From assembly GCA_963721585.1 (NCBI GenBank), contig CAVRJN010000007.1:1116001-1180000 (forward strand): a DNA stretch of 64,000 nt. Reading direction: 5' to 3'. The translations under genes and the position numbers were made by a program. The notes under the pieces were generated by a model that was not told the origin of the DNA, did not search any database, and saw only the letters and a program-made list of their open reading frames with translations. Below, one piece after another: positions 9,614 to 19,083 of the stretch. The DNA comes from Bog-473 sp963721585 (GTDB taxonomy: Bacteria > Actinomycetota > Acidimicrobiia > Acidimicrobiales > RAAP-2). Within the stretch, counting starts at the first letter, position 1; every line of letters starts with the position of its first letter.

Positions 9614-10177
9614 CTACGACCGGTCCTGATCGAAGAAGCCGTCCTCCTCCGTCCCTGCTGCCTCGGCGACCGGCATGGTCTCCAGGGGGGGTGCTGCCAG
9701 CCTGGCCCTGCCGGCCTGGACCGTCCGGGTGAGGCGGTCCAGCACGATCTCCATGCCGGCCAGCTTCGTGTCGACGAAGTCCTCGGCCTGGTGGCGCAGA
9801 GCCCGGGCTTCCTCGTTGGCGTCGTCGAGGATGCGTTGTGCCACAGAGTTGGCCTGGCGCACAATCTCGGTTCGCTGCACCATGTGCTCCGCCTGCGCGC
9901 GCACGTCGTCCATGAGCGCCTCGGCCTCGCGATTGCGCTCGGCCATGAACTCCTCCCGCTCGCGCAACAACCAACGCGCCTGGCGGAGCTCGTCGGGCAG
10001 GCACTCGAGGGCGGAGTGCACCAGCGAGCTCACCTCCTCGCGCGAGACCATGACCGAAGAGGACAGCGGCATCGACTTCGCCGTGGCCATGAGGTCGAGC
10101 ACCTGGTTGAGAATGGACTCGACCCCGACCTCCTCCACCGGTGGCTCGTCGTCGACGTCGAGGAACTGGTCGCTCAT
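9614..10177 (-). CDS. Coiled-coil protein of the coaD-rpmF cluster (DivIVA/ATPase-B-like)
   Basis: A 187-residue acidic helical protein with a long central coiled coil (about residues 45-150, for example LREREEFMAERNREAEALMD). The actinobacterial equivalent sits at the same place in mycobacteria (next to the DUF177 gene) and is usually called a conserved hypothetical or an ATP-synthase-B/DivIVA-like protein. It has no signal or membrane segment. Its ATG overlaps the coaD stop by four bases, so it is coupled to coaD. A scaffold role is only a guess. Confidence 0.8.
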   Translation of the reverse strand: MSDQFLDVDDEPPVEEVGVESILNQVLDLMATAKSMPLSSSVMVSREEVSSLVHSALECLPDELRQARWLLREREEFMAERNREAEALMDDVRAQAEHMVQRTEIVRQANSVAQRILDDANEEARALRHQAEDFVDTKLAGMEIVLDRLTRTVQAGRARLAAPPLETMPVAEAAGTEEDGFFDQDRS

Positions 10178-10677
10178 TCCTCGTCACCCCCGGCGTGCCC
10201 GTTGGCGTATTTGGCCTCGATGTGCTTCGCCACGACCTTGGGGACGAAGGCGGACACGTCGCCGCCGAAACGGGCCACCTCCCGGACGAGCTTGGAGGCG
10301 ACGAAGGACCACTCGGGGCTGGTGGGGATGAAGATCGTCTCGACGCCCGAGAGGTGGTTGTTCATCTGGGCCATCTGCATCTCGGCCTCGAAGTCCGACA
10401 CCGCCCGCAACCCCCGCACGATCGCCGAGGCGCCGACGTCACGCGCGACGTTGACCAGCAGCGTCGACATCGAGATGATCCGCACGGTCGGGAGATGCGA
10501 CACCACCTCTACCAACATCTCCTGGCGCTCTTCGAGGTCGAAGAGCGCCGTGCTCTTCTGGGGATTGCGCAACGCGGCCACCACCACCTCGTCGAAGAGC
10601 CGGCTGGCCCGTTCGACGATCTCGAGGTGCCCGTTGTGAAAGGGATCGAACGATCCGGGGAAGAGGCCGACTTTCAC
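10174..10677 (-). CDS. coaD: Phosphopantetheine adenylyltransferase
   Basis: Fourth step of CoA synthesis: adenylation of 4'-phosphopantetheine. The nucleotidyltransferase motif GSFDPFHNGH is at residues 8-17, and IVRGLRAVSDFEAEMQMA and SFVASKLVREVARFGGDV follow as expected. 167 residues, intact. The start overlaps the rsmD stop (ATGA), continuing a chain of coupled genes. Confidence 0.96.
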   Translation of the reverse strand: MKVGLFPGSFDPFHNGHLEIVERASRLFDEVVVAALRNPQKSTALFDLEERQEMLVEVVSHLPTVRIISMSTLLVNVARDVGASAIVRGLRAVSDFEAEMQMAQMNNHLSGVETIFIPTSPEWSFVASKLVREVARFGGDVSAFVPKVVAKHIEAKYANGHAGGDEE

Positions 10678-11210
10678 GAGTCGTCACCGCTGCGATGAGC
10701 CACGGTCACGAGCGTACCGCCGTACCGGCGCTCTCTCGCGACCACCCAGGGCGAGGGAAGCACGATCGTTGCCGCCGATTCCATCACGACGGTGTCAGCC
10801 CGCAGGGCGCAGAGGAGCGCCGGCCACGCCTCGAAGGCGTAGGGCGGGTCGCACAGCGCGAGGTCGAACGACCCGGCGGCCGCGGATTCGAGCCAGCCGG
10901 GCAGCGCGGCCCGCACCAGCGTCGCCGGCTCCCCGTCGAGCCCCACCGCCGCGAGGTTCAGGCGAACGGCGCCCAGCGCGTCGGGATCCAGGTCGACGAA
11001 GGTCGACGACGCCGCCCCCCTGGACAACGCCTCGACCCCGAGCGCGCCGCTGCCGCAGAACAGATCGACCACCGCCAGACCCTCGACGCCGCCCTGTGAG
11101 CCGAGGATGTCGAAGATGGCCTCGCGCACCCGGTCCGACGTCGGCCGCACCGACGCCGGCAGCTTCGCCGGCAGCCGGCGCCCGCGGCTCCGGCCTCCGA
11201 TGACGCGCAT
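10674..11210 (-). CDS. rsmD: 16S rRNA (guanine-N2)-methyltransferase RsmD
   Basis: Methylates G966 (E. coli numbering) of 16S rRNA. The start ATG 11210 gives the conserved MRVIGGRSRGRRLPA; a more upstream ATG at 11240 would add ten unconserved residues. The SAM-binding loop DLFCGSGALGVEALSRGA and the catalytic DPPY motif (ALCDPPYAF) are intact in 178 residues. It is coupled to coaD, the classical rsmD-coaD pair. Confidence 0.94.
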   Translation of the reverse strand: MRVIGGRSRGRRLPAKLPASVRPTSDRVREAIFDILGSQGGVEGLAVVDLFCGSGALGVEALSRGAASSTFVDLDPDALGAVRLNLAAVGLDGEPATLVRAALPGWLESAAAGSFDLALCDPPYAFEAWPALLCALRADTVVMESAATIVLPSPWVVARERRYGGTLVTVAHRSGDDS

Positions 11211-11282
11211 CGCGCCAACCCTACGGCGGACCGGTTCCACGCGGCCTCACACCGCCGTGTCAGCGCGCCCGTTCCTGCACGG

Positions 11283-11358
11283 CTGATCGGCTCTGCTCGT
11301 ACCGGCTCGGCTCTGCTCGTGGCGGCTCGGCTCTCCTCGTGCCGGCTCAGCTCTTGAA
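11283..11358. repeat. Three and a half 20-bp tandem repeats at the 3' end of recG
   Basis: Three 20-base units of the type CGGCTCGGCTCTGCTCGTGG lie head to tail from 11283 to 11342, with a fourth partial copy running into the last codons of recG (stop at 11347). Copies differ at a few positions. The function is unknown; it may be simple slippage in the recG-rsmD gap, and it does not look like a terminator. Confidence 0.7.
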
Positions 11359-13503
11359 GAGGTACTCCCCCTCGTCCTCGCTCAACAGCAGCCTGACCTC
11401 GTCGGCCAGATCGGCGTGCGCCCCCAGGTGCGGATCCTCGTCGACCAGTGCTTCGGCCACCCGGCGCGCCTCGGCCAGCAGCGCCATGTCGCCGGCGTCG
11501 GTGAGCGAGGCCAGTCGCAGGTCGCTCTGCCCCTTCTGACGGGCGCCCAGCAGGGTGCCCTCCCCCCGTACCCGCAGGTCGGCCTCGGCCAGGGCGAACC
11601 CGTCGGTCGAGCCGGCCACCGCGGTCAGCCGCTCGTTGCCCTCCTCGCCGCCGAGGAGATAACACCAGCTCGCCGTGCCGCCGCGCCCGACCCGGCCCCG
11701 CAGCTGGTGCAGCTGGGCGATCCCGAAGCGGTCGGCGCTCTCCACGACCATGACGGTGGCCTCGGGGACGTCGACACCGACCTCAATGACCGTCGTAGCC
11801 ACCAGCACGTGGAGCTCCCCCGACCGGAAGCGGTCCATCACCTCCTCGCGGGCGGCGGCCGCCATCTGGCCGTGCATGAGCCCGACGCGCAAACCCGCCA
11901 GCTCCCCCGCCGCCAACCGCTCGTACTCCTCTGTGGCGGACTTGGCCTCGACACGGAGCGAATCGCTGACCAGTGGGCACACGACGAAGGCCCGGTGACC
12001 GGCCGCCACCTCCTCGCGCACGCGCGCCCAGGCGGGCGCGTCCCCGCCGGGCGCATCGCCGGGCAGCCACGCGGTCGTGACCGGCAGGCGGCCAGGCGGC
12101 AACTCGTCGAGCGTGGTCAGGTCGAGATCGCCGAAGATCACCATGGCGGCCGTGCGCGGGATCGGCGTCGCCGTCATGACCAGCAGGTCCGGGTCGCCGT
12201 CGGTCCCCTTGGCGCGCAGCGTGGCCCGCTGCTCGACGCCGAACCGGTGTTGCTCGTCGATCACCACCGCGCCGAGGGATGCGAACGCGACCTCTTCGGT
12301 CAACAGGGCGTGGGTCCCCACCACCATGCTCACTTCGCCCGACGCCAATCCCCCCAGCACGGCGGCGCGCGCCCTGCCCTTGACCCGGCTCGTGAGCAGC
12401 TCCACCCGCACCTCGCCGCCCGCCATCCCGCCGGGGCCTTCGAGCGCTCCGAGGAGGGCACGCACGGCCGAGAAGTGCTGTTCCGCCAGCACCTCCGTCG
12501 GCACCATCAGTGCGCCCTGGTGCCCGCCCTGCACGGCGGCCAGCAGGGCGGCCAGCGCGACAACGGTCTTGCCCGAGCCGACGTCGCCCTGCAGGAGGCG
12601 GTGCATCGGGAACGGCCCCGCCATGTCCGCCACGATGACGGCCAGGGCCCGCCGCTGCGCCTTCGTGAGCTCGTAGGGCAGCCCAGCCAGGAACCGCGCC
12701 ACCAAGGTGTCGTTCACCCCACCGGTGACCTCCCGCGGCGACACGGCGTGGTGCAGGGCGCGGGCGTTGTCCTCGAAGGCCCGCCGGCGCAGCACCAGCG
12801 CCAGTTGCAACCGGAGGAGCTCGTCGAAGACCAGCCGGCGGCGTGCCGGCTCGACCACATGGAGCGACTCCGGACCGTGAATGGCCCGGAAGGCGTCCGT
12901 GCGGTCCCAGAGGTCGACGGAGTCCCGCCACTCGACGGGGAGCGGGTCGGCGAACTCCCCGGCGCGCCCGAGTGCCTCGGCGACGAACTCACCGATCTCC
13001 CACGAGGTCAGCCCGACCTTGGCCGAGGCCGGGTACACGGGCAGGATGCGCAGCGTCCGGCGCCCCGGCGTCACGCCGGCCACCACGTCGACGACGGGGT
13101 TGGTCATCTGGCGGCTGCCCTGGTATTCGGTCACCTTCCCGAAGAAGATCGCCTCGGTGCCGGCCTCGAGCTGCTTGGCCCGCCAGGGCTGGTTGAAGAA
13201 GACGATCTTGAGGCGCCCCGTGTCGTCGCGCACGGTGACGTCCACGATGGCCCTGCCCTGACGGGAGCGCCGCGCCCGGGCCGACTGCACCTCGGCCAGC
13301 ACGGCCGCCTCCTCGCCGACCTGCAGCCCGGAGACGTCGGCCTGTCGGGTGCGGTCGATGTAGCGGCGGGGGTAGGTCGTGATGAGGTCGAGGACCGTCT
13401 CGACGCCGAGCTCGGCCAGCCGTCCGGCCTTGCGCTCGGACACCGACGCGAGCACGGATACCTCCCGCAGGCTCAGGTCGCTGAGTGTGCGGCCGCTACT
13501 CAA
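11347..13503 (-). CDS. recG: ATP-dependent DNA helicase RecG
   Basis: Branch-migration helicase that reverses stalled forks and processes Holliday junctions. It has 718 residues: an N-terminal wedge/OB domain (SGLQVGEEAAVLAEVQSARA), helicase domain 1 with Walker A QGDVGSGKTVVALA and the DEAH-like box VVIDEQHRFGVEQ, and helicase domain 2 with TTVIEVGVDVPEATVMV and QLHQLRGRVGRG. Intact, at a normal length. The GTG/ATG start region overlaps the stop of the DAK2 gene upstream by eight bases. Confidence 0.95.
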   Translation of the reverse strand: MSSGRTLSDLSLREVSVLASVSERKAGRLAELGVETVLDLITTYPRRYIDRTRQADVSGLQVGEEAAVLAEVQSARARRSRQGRAIVDVTVRDDTGRLKIVFFNQPWRAKQLEAGTEAIFFGKVTEYQGSRQMTNPVVDVVAGVTPGRRTLRILPVYPASAKVGLTSWEIGEFVAEALGRAGEFADPLPVEWRDSVDLWDRTDAFRAIHGPESLHVVEPARRRLVFDELLRLQLALVLRRRAFEDNARALHHAVSPREVTGGVNDTLVARFLAGLPYELTKAQRRALAVIVADMAGPFPMHRLLQGDVGSGKTVVALAALLAAVQGGHQGALMVPTEVLAEQHFSAVRALLGALEGPGGMAGGEVRVELLTSRVKGRARAAVLGGLASGEVSMVVGTHALLTEEVAFASLGAVVIDEQHRFGVEQRATLRAKGTDGDPDLLVMTATPIPRTAAMVIFGDLDLTTLDELPPGRLPVTTAWLPGDAPGGDAPAWARVREEVAAGHRAFVVCPLVSDSLRVEAKSATEEYERLAAGELAGLRVGLMHGQMAAAAREEVMDRFRSGELHVLVATTVIEVGVDVPEATVMVVESADRFGIAQLHQLRGRVGRGGTASWCYLLGGEEGNERLTAVAGSTDGFALAEADLRVRGEGTLLGARQKGQSDLRLASLTDAGDMALLAEARRVAEALVDEDPHLGAHADLADEVRLLLSEDEGEYLFKS

Positions 13504-15169
13504 TCCCCAGCAGGTACGGGTAGAGAGGCTGGCCGCCCTGGTGCACCTCGACCGCGACCTCGGGGTACTCCTCGGAGAGCCATTCCTCTATGCGTCTCGT
13601 GTCGGCCACGCGGGCGCCCTCGCCCTCAATGAGTGTCACGAGCTCGTGGGTCGGCTCGAGCAGGCGGCTCAGCAGCAGGCGGGTGCACACGACGATGTTG
13701 TCCGACACGGCCACGACGCCGTCGCGCGAGATGCCGATGAAATCGCCCTCGTGCACCTCGCCGGCGTCGGTCACCGTGTCCCGGACCGCCCGCGTGACCT
13801 CGGCCGGCACGACCCGGGCGGCCGACTCGGACATGGAGGCCACGTTGGTGTCGGCGTCGGCCGCCGGGTCGTAGGCCAGCAGGGCGGCGAAGCCCTCGAC
13901 AATGGAACCGGTGGCCACGACACGAACGGTCTTGCCGGCCAGCGCGTCGACCTGTTCGGCCACAGGCCGGATGTTCTTGTTGTTGGGCAGGATCACCACC
14001 TGGCCGGAGCCCACGGACTCGACCGCCTTGACCAGGTCGGCCGTCGCAGGGTTCATGGTCTGGCCGCCGACGACGAGGTGGTGGACGCCGAGGGAGCGGA
14101 AGATGCGCCCGATGCCGTCGCCCGAGACGACGGCGACCACGCTTGTCTCGTGCGCTGGTCCTGCGTCCTCGGTGCTGGGGCCCGCCCCGGGAGCGCCCAC
14201 GCTCTCGCGCACCCAGCGCTCCTCTTCGACCTGCTCGTCGAGGTCGGTCACCCTGATGCGATAGGGGCGCCCCGTGTCCACGCCGGCCTCGATGGCGGCG
14301 CCGATGTCGTTCGTGTGGATGTGGCAGTTCCACAGGCCGTCGCCCCCGACCACGACGATGGAGTCGCCGATGCCCGCCCACACCTCCTTGAACGCCTCGA
14401 TGGAGTCGTCGGGGGCGTGCAGGAAGTACATGACCTCGTACTGCAGATCGCCGGCCGCATGCTCGTGACCGTCCGCACCGCCGTGATCCGTCCACGACCC
14501 GTTGAGTCCGCTGAGGTCCGGCGCGTCGACGCCCGAGGGCTCGGGCAGCGGCCGGCCGTCGAGCACGAGGAGGAACGCGTCCAGCAGGAGCAGGTATCCG
14601 CTGCCGCCGGCATCCACCACTCCCGCCTGGGCCAGGACGGGCAGCAGCTCGGGCGTGCGGGCCAGGGCCTCGGCGGCCTCGCTGCGGGCGCTCTCCACCA
14701 CGCCGACCAGGCCCGCACCGCTCGTCGCACCGTCCGCCGCCGCGGCCGCCACCGTCAGGATCGTCCCCTCGACCGGCCGCACGACGGCCCGACGTGCCAG
14801 TTCGGAGGCGTGGGCCATGGCGTCCACCAGGATGTCGGGACCGACGCCAGATTCCCCGGCCACCGCCATCCTCTCGCTCATGCCCCGCAGCAGCTGGGAG
14901 AGGATCACGCCCGAGTTCCCACGGGCGCCCATGAGGGAGCCGTGCCCGATGGCCTTGCACACCTCGGGCAGGCCGGCGCCGGCCCCGACCTCCTCGAGCT
15001 CGCTGACCACGGCCTCGAGGGTGAGGGCCATGTTCGTGCCCGTGTCCCCGTCGGGCACCGGATAGACGTTGAGACGGTTGATGTCCGCCTGGTGCAGCCG
15101 CAGCGCGTCCCGGTAGCTCCCCATCACGGCGCGGAGATCGTCGGCGCCGAAGGTCGCCGGGGAGGTCAT
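13496..15169 (-). CDS. DAK2-domain protein, fatty-acid kinase FakA-like
   Basis: 557 residues. The N-terminal DAK2 domain has the ATP/metal-binding sequence LNVYPVPDGDTGTNM (near residue 35), GARGNSGVILSQLLRG and VDAGGSGYLLLLDAF. The C-terminal half resembles the FakA C-terminal domain (LVVGGQTMNPATADLV, VILPNNKNIRPVAEQV). In Firmicutes FakA phosphorylates fatty acids held by FakB (DegV). No DegV-family partner is in this window, so the substrate is inferred. The place between recG and rpmB matches mycobacteria and streptomycetes. Divergent from rpmB with 81 bases between. Confidence 0.88.
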   Translation of the reverse strand: MTSPATFGADDLRAVMGSYRDALRLHQADINRLNVYPVPDGDTGTNMALTLEAVVSELEEVGAGAGLPEVCKAIGHGSLMGARGNSGVILSQLLRGMSERMAVAGESGVGPDILVDAMAHASELARRAVVRPVEGTILTVAAAAADGATSGAGLVGVVESARSEAAEALARTPELLPVLAQAGVVDAGGSGYLLLLDAFLLVLDGRPLPEPSGVDAPDLSGLNGSWTDHGGADGHEHAAGDLQYEVMYFLHAPDDSIEAFKEVWAGIGDSIVVVGGDGLWNCHIHTNDIGAAIEAGVDTGRPYRIRVTDLDEQVEEERWVRESVGAPGAGPSTEDAGPAHETSVVAVVSGDGIGRIFRSLGVHHLVVGGQTMNPATADLVKAVESVGSGQVVILPNNKNIRPVAEQVDALAGKTVRVVATGSIVEGFAALLAYDPAADADTNVASMSESAARVVPAEVTRAVRDTVTDAGEVHEGDFIGISRDGVVAVSDNIVVCTRLLLSRLLEPTHELVTLIEGEGARVADTRRIEEWLSEEYPEVAVEVHQGGQPLYPYLLGIE

Positions 15170-15250
15170 GGTTTGGGATGCTAACCTTTGAGCCGTTCGT
15201 GAAGGCCTGCCTGGTCAGTTGACCGCGGCCTCCCCCAGGAAGGTTCTCCA

Positions 15251-15472
15251 ATGGCAGCAGTGTGCGATATCTGTGGCAAGAAGCCCTCGTTCGGCATGAA
15301 CGTGAGCCACTCCCACCGTCGCACCAAGCGGCGCTGGAATCCCAACATCCAGCGGGTGCGGGCCGTCGTCGACGGTGCACCCAAGCGGCTGCACGTGTGT
15401 ACCTCGTGCATCCGGGCCGGCAAGGTGACCAAGCCGCCGCGCCGGACACACCAGCCGAGCGCCACCAGCTAA
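15251..15472 (+). CDS. rpmB: 50S ribosomal protein L28 (zinc-binding form)
   Basis: 73 residues with CDICGKKPSFGMNVSHSHRR at the start and CTSCIRAGKV near the end: two CxxC pairs, so the zinc-binding form. The ribosome site CAGGAAGG lies about ten bases before ATG 15251. The stop codon overlaps, tail to tail, the stop of the leftward DUF2510 gene. Confidence 0.95.
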   Translation: MAAVCDICGKKPSFGMNVSHSHRRTKRRWNPNIQRVRAVVDGAPKRLHVCTSCIRAGKVTKPPRRTHQPSATS

Positions 15473-16027
15473 GCCCGCTGCGGCAACGGCCGCACGTCCG
15501 GGAGCGCGCACAGCCCCCGCACGGGAGTAATCAGACTCCGGGCGATCCCCCCCAGAGCTCGCGTCAACCGACTGTTCGACCGAATGTCGACCCAGGCACC
15601 GCCGCTCCAGCGCCGCCGGGCCGTCCATGCCGAGCCGTCCCAGTAGCTCTGCTCGCCCGCGCCGACCGGACCGGTCTTGTGCCAGCCGGGCGACTGACCG
15701 TCCTGATCGGGTGTCGACGGTGCGTGCTGGCCCGGGACCGCCCGCCCCGGCCACGGGTCCTCGCGGGCGGTGGGGAAGCTGGGGTCCGCTCCCGGGCCCG
15801 CCCGTGCCCGTCCAACGCGCCCGCGCCGCTTGCATGACCGGCCAATCCGAGAACGCGAAGGTCAAGAGGAGCGCGTAGTTGGCGATCACGTCGAGCAACG
15901 TCACGACGCCCAGAATCTCTGCTTCGTCCGCCACCCCCTGCACACTGAAGAACCCATACGTCTCGATGTTCGAGAACCCGCTGAACGTGATCGCGATCGA
16001 GATGATCCAGAGAACCAGCAACGACAA
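15469..16027 (-). CDS. Membrane protein with C-terminal DUF2510 domain (frameshifted)
   Basis: The N-terminal part, from a possible TTG at 16027, reads LSLLVLWIISIAITFSGFSN and later LLDVIANYALLLTFAFSDW, that is two membrane segments. After WTGTGGPGSGPQ the frame shifts near 15780 and the coding continues as SPGWHKTGPVGAGEQSYWDG-SAWTARRRW, a clear DUF2510 motif, ending LPDVRPLPQRA and stopping at 15469. One extra C in a CCCC run would explain the break. An in-frame TAG lies just upstream of the first segment, with no ATG or GTG, so the true start may also be hidden by an error. Function unknown; DUF2510 is a short Trp-rich actinobacterial domain, usually at a terminus of membrane proteins. 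Confidence 0.6.
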
Positions 16028-16243
16028 GGGCAGCAGGACCCACCAAGGCGAGTACCCGGCCTAACCAGTACGGCGAACTCGGGCTCGCCTGCAGCAACAA
16101 GCCACTTCCTGTCCCCATGCCCAGTGGTGTCAGTATCAGCCGGATCGCCGTGTCGCAGTCAGAGTTCGTCGCGTTCCCCTGAGCCCTTGTCCGACCCGGG
16201 TTGAGTGAACCGGCCGCCAGCACGCTGCCGGCCACCGCGCGCC

Positions 16244-17206
16244 CTATCCGAGCCGGTGCGTCCAGCCGGCGGGGTCAAGTGACTGACCTCCCAGCCTCCG
16301 TGGCGCCCGGTCCGGGGTCAGAACACCCAGACGCACGGGACGCCGTAGGCCTTCGATCTCGAACGCGGACGTCAGCTCATCGACGAGCCCAGGGTCGACC
16401 GCCACGATCAGCTCGTAGTCCTCGCCCCCGCCGAGCGCCTCGTCAAGCGTTGCTCCCGGCGCAACAGGCACTGCGTCGAGCTCGAAGCCCACGTGCGAGG
16501 CGTCGGCCAGCCGGTGCAGGTCCAGCGCCAGCCCGTCGGACACGTCGATCATGGCGTGGGCCCCGCCGGATCGGGCCAGCTCCCCCTCCCGCAGCCGCGC
16601 CACGGGCCGCCGGTAGGCGGTCCCGGCGGCCGTTCCCTCCCGTCCGGCCCGCAACGCCCGCAATCCCGCCGCCGACCGCCCGCACGGCCCCGTGACCAGC
16701 AACTCGTCCCCGGCCAGCGCCCCGGAGCGGCCGACGGGGGGCGGTCCAGCGTCCGAAACCGTCCCCAGCACCGTCACCGCCACCATCAGGACGGCCGACC
16801 CGGACACGTCGCCGCCCACGACCGGGCACCCGGCGGCGGCCGACGCCTCGGCCACGCCGGCCATGACCCCGAGAGCCAGCTCACCGTCGCCCGATCCTCC
16901 CGGCACGCACAGCGCCACCAGCGCCCCCAGCGGCAGCGCACCCATGGCGGCCAGGTCGCTCAGAGCGCCCATCAGGGCCTTCCAGCCGACGTCGGCCGCG
17001 CTGCAGAGCGCCAGGTCGAAGTGCACGCCCTCGACGACGCTGTCCACCGATGCCACCAGCGGGCCCCCGGCGGGCAAGGGCAGCACGGCGGCGTCGTCGC
17101 GCAGCCCGAAGGCCTCGATTCCGTTTTCCAGCATGCTCCGGATACGCTGTAGAACCTCGTCTTCCTGGACGGGACCTGTCGTGTGTCGAGGTTTGGGGGA
17201 TCCCAC
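16244..17206 (-). CDS. thiL: Thiamine-monophosphate kinase
   Basis: Phosphorylates thiamine phosphate to the coenzyme TPP. Motifs of the PurM/ThiL fold: GLRDDAAVLPLPAGGP with the metal-binding DD, SVDSVVEGVHFD, DLAAMGALPLGALVAL, CPVVGGDVSGS, IDVSDGLALDLHRLA and GGGEDYELIVAVD. 320 residues, intact. The ATG 17206 start is used because the helix VQEDEVLQRIRSMLENG precedes the first motif as in relatives. Divergent from the PEP carboxykinase gene. Confidence 0.94.
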   Translation of the reverse strand: MGSPKPRHTTGPVQEDEVLQRIRSMLENGIEAFGLRDDAAVLPLPAGGPLVASVDSVVEGVHFDLALCSAADVGWKALMGALSDLAAMGALPLGALVALCVPGGSGDGELALGVMAGVAEASAAAGCPVVGGDVSGSAVLMVAVTVLGTVSDAGPPPVGRSGALAGDELLVTGPCGRSAAGLRALRAGREGTAAGTAYRRPVARLREGELARSGGAHAMIDVSDGLALDLHRLADASHVGFELDAVPVAPGATLDEALGGGEDYELIVAVDPGLVDELTSAFEIEGLRRPVRLGVLTPDRAPRRLGGQSLDPAGWTHRLG

Positions 17207-17268
17207 GTCACATGCCTAGCATTGGACCCCACCGAAACCGGCCGGACGAAGGAGCAGATCCCCTCGAC

Positions 17269-19059
17269 ATGGTGCCAACAAAGAACGCGAAACTTCTCGC
17301 CTGGGTCGACGAAGTGGCGGCCCTGACCACACCGGACCGAATCGAGTGGTGCGACGGTTCGGCCGACGAGTACGACCGGCTGTGCCAGAGTCTCGTCGAG
17401 GCCGGCACGTTCACCCGCTTGTCGGACGCCAAGCGTCCCAACAGCTACTGGTCCCACTCGGACCCGGGCGACGTGGCCCGGGTGGAGGACCGCACCTACA
17501 TCTGCTCGGCCGAGGAGATCGACGCCGGTCCGACCAACAATTGGCGCGACCCCGACGACATGCGTCAGACCCTGAACGGGCTCTTCAAGGGCTGCATGAA
17601 GGGCCGCACCATGTACGTGGTCCCCTTCTCCATGGGCCCCCTCGGTTCGGACATCGCCCACATCGGTGTGCAGCTGACCGACTCCGCCTACGTGGCGGTG
17701 TCCATGCGCATCATGACCCGCATGGGCACGGGCGCCCTCGAGGTGCTCGGCGACGGTGAGTTCGTCCCCTGCCTGCACTCGGTCGGCGCCCCGCTCGAGC
17801 CGGGCGAGCAGGACGTGGCATGGCCCTGCAACGCCGACAACAAGTACATCGTGCATTTCCCCGAGACCCGTGAGATCACCTCGTTCGGCTCGGGCTACGG
17901 CGGTAACGCGCTGCTGGGCAAGAAATGCTTCGCCTTGCGCATCGCATCGGTGATGGCACGCGACGCGGGCTGGATGGCGGAGCACATGCTCATCCTCAAG
18001 CTCACCTCACCCGAGGGCGACACCCGCTACGTGACAGGCGCTTTCCCTTCGGCCTGCGGCAAGACGAACCTCGCCATGCTCATCCCCTCCATCGAGGGCT
18101 GGAAGGTCGAGACAGTGGGTGACGACATCTGCTGGATGAAGTTCGGCGCCGATGGCCAGCTGTACGCCATCAATCCCGAGGCCGGCTTCTTCGGCGTCGC
18201 GCCGGGGACCAACACCCACACGAACCCCAACGCCATCCTCACCCTCGACGGCAACTGCATCTTCACCAACACGGCGCTGACGGACGACGGGGACATCTGG
18301 TGGGAGGGCATGACCGAAGAGCCCCCGGCCCACCTGACCGACTGGAAGGGCGAGGACTGGACCCCCGAGAAGGGCACGCCGGCCGCGCACCCCAACGCCC
18401 GCTTCACGACACCGGCCAGCCAGGACCCCGCCATCGCTCCGGAGTGGGAGGATCCCAGGGGCGTGCCGATCAGCGCCATCCTCTTCGGCGGCCGCCGCGC
18501 CTCGGTCGTCCCGCTCGTGTTCCAGTCCCACGACTGGGAGCACGGCGTCTTCCTCGGCTCGATCATGGCGTCCGAGACCACGGCCGCCCAGGCCGGCGCC
18601 GTCGGCAACCTCCGCCGCGATCCCTTCGCCATGCTGCCGTTCTGCGGGTACAACATGGCCGACTACTTCGCACACTGGCTGCAGATCGGCGCGCAGGCGC
18701 CCGACCGCAACGCCCTGCCGAAGATCTTCTACGTCAACTGGTTCCGCAAGGACGCCGACGGGAAGTTCCTCTGGCCCGGCTACGGGGAGAACTCCCGCGT
18801 GCTCGAGTGGATCTTCAAGCGTGTGCTGGACAAGGCGCCGGCGGTCGACACGCCGATCGGCGCGGTCCCGACACCCGAGGCCATCGACACCACCGGCCTC
18901 GACGTGAGCAGGGACCAGATGGAAGAGCTCCTGCGGGTCGACACCGAGGGTTGGCGGGCGGAGGTGCCCCTCATCAAGGAGTACTACGCCAAGTTCGGTG
19001 ACCGCCTCCCCCAGGCCCTGGCCGATCAGGCCGAGACGCTGGCCGAGCGCCTGGGCTGA
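17269..19059 (+). CDS. pckG: Phosphoenolpyruvate carboxykinase (GTP)
   Basis: Converts oxaloacetate and GTP to PEP, CO2 and GDP for gluconeogenesis. The kinase-1 loop with its reactive Cys is GAFPSACGKTNLAML; the family motifs YGGNALLGKKCFALRIAS, LFGGRR and GYGENSRVLEWIFKRV are present. About 596 residues from ATG 17269, which leaves 62 bases to thiL for a divergent promoter; ATG 17212 in the same frame would add 19 residues and leave only five bases, so it is less likely but not excluded. A GGAG lies upstream of the chosen start with long spacing. GTP type, as in other actinobacteria. Confidence 0.95.
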   Translation: MVPTKNAKLLAWVDEVAALTTPDRIEWCDGSADEYDRLCQSLVEAGTFTRLSDAKRPNSYWSHSDPGDVARVEDRTYICSAEEIDAGPTNNWRDPDDMRQTLNGLFKGCMKGRTMYVVPFSMGPLGSDIAHIGVQLTDSAYVAVSMRIMTRMGTGALEVLGDGEFVPCLHSVGAPLEPGEQDVAWPCNADNKYIVHFPETREITSFGSGYGGNALLGKKCFALRIASVMARDAGWMAEHMLILKLTSPEGDTRYVTGAFPSACGKTNLAMLIPSIEGWKVETVGDDICWMKFGADGQLYAINPEAGFFGVAPGTNTHTNPNAILTLDGNCIFTNTALTDDGDIWWEGMTEEPPAHLTDWKGEDWTPEKGTPAAHPNARFTTPASQDPAIAPEWEDPRGVPISAILFGGRRASVVPLVFQSHDWEHGVFLGSIMASETTAAQAGAVGNLRRDPFAMLPFCGYNMADYFAHWLQIGAQAPDRNALPKIFYVNWFRKDADGKFLWPGYGENSRVLEWIFKRVLDKAPAVDTPIGAVPTPEAIDTTGLDVSRDQMEELLRVDTEGWRAEVPLIKEYYAKFGDRLPQALADQAETLAERLG

Positions 19060-19083
19060 CGGCGCGGCGCGGCGCGGCCATCG

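Noticed and set aside
11416..13632. A 738-codon open frame on the strand opposite recG
   Set aside because: It is a shadow caused by high GC; recG on the other strand has all helicase motifs, and the opposite translation is Arg/Gly/His-rich with no family signs. The same holds for the long frames opposite smc (3047-4249) and the DAK2 gene (13379-15184).
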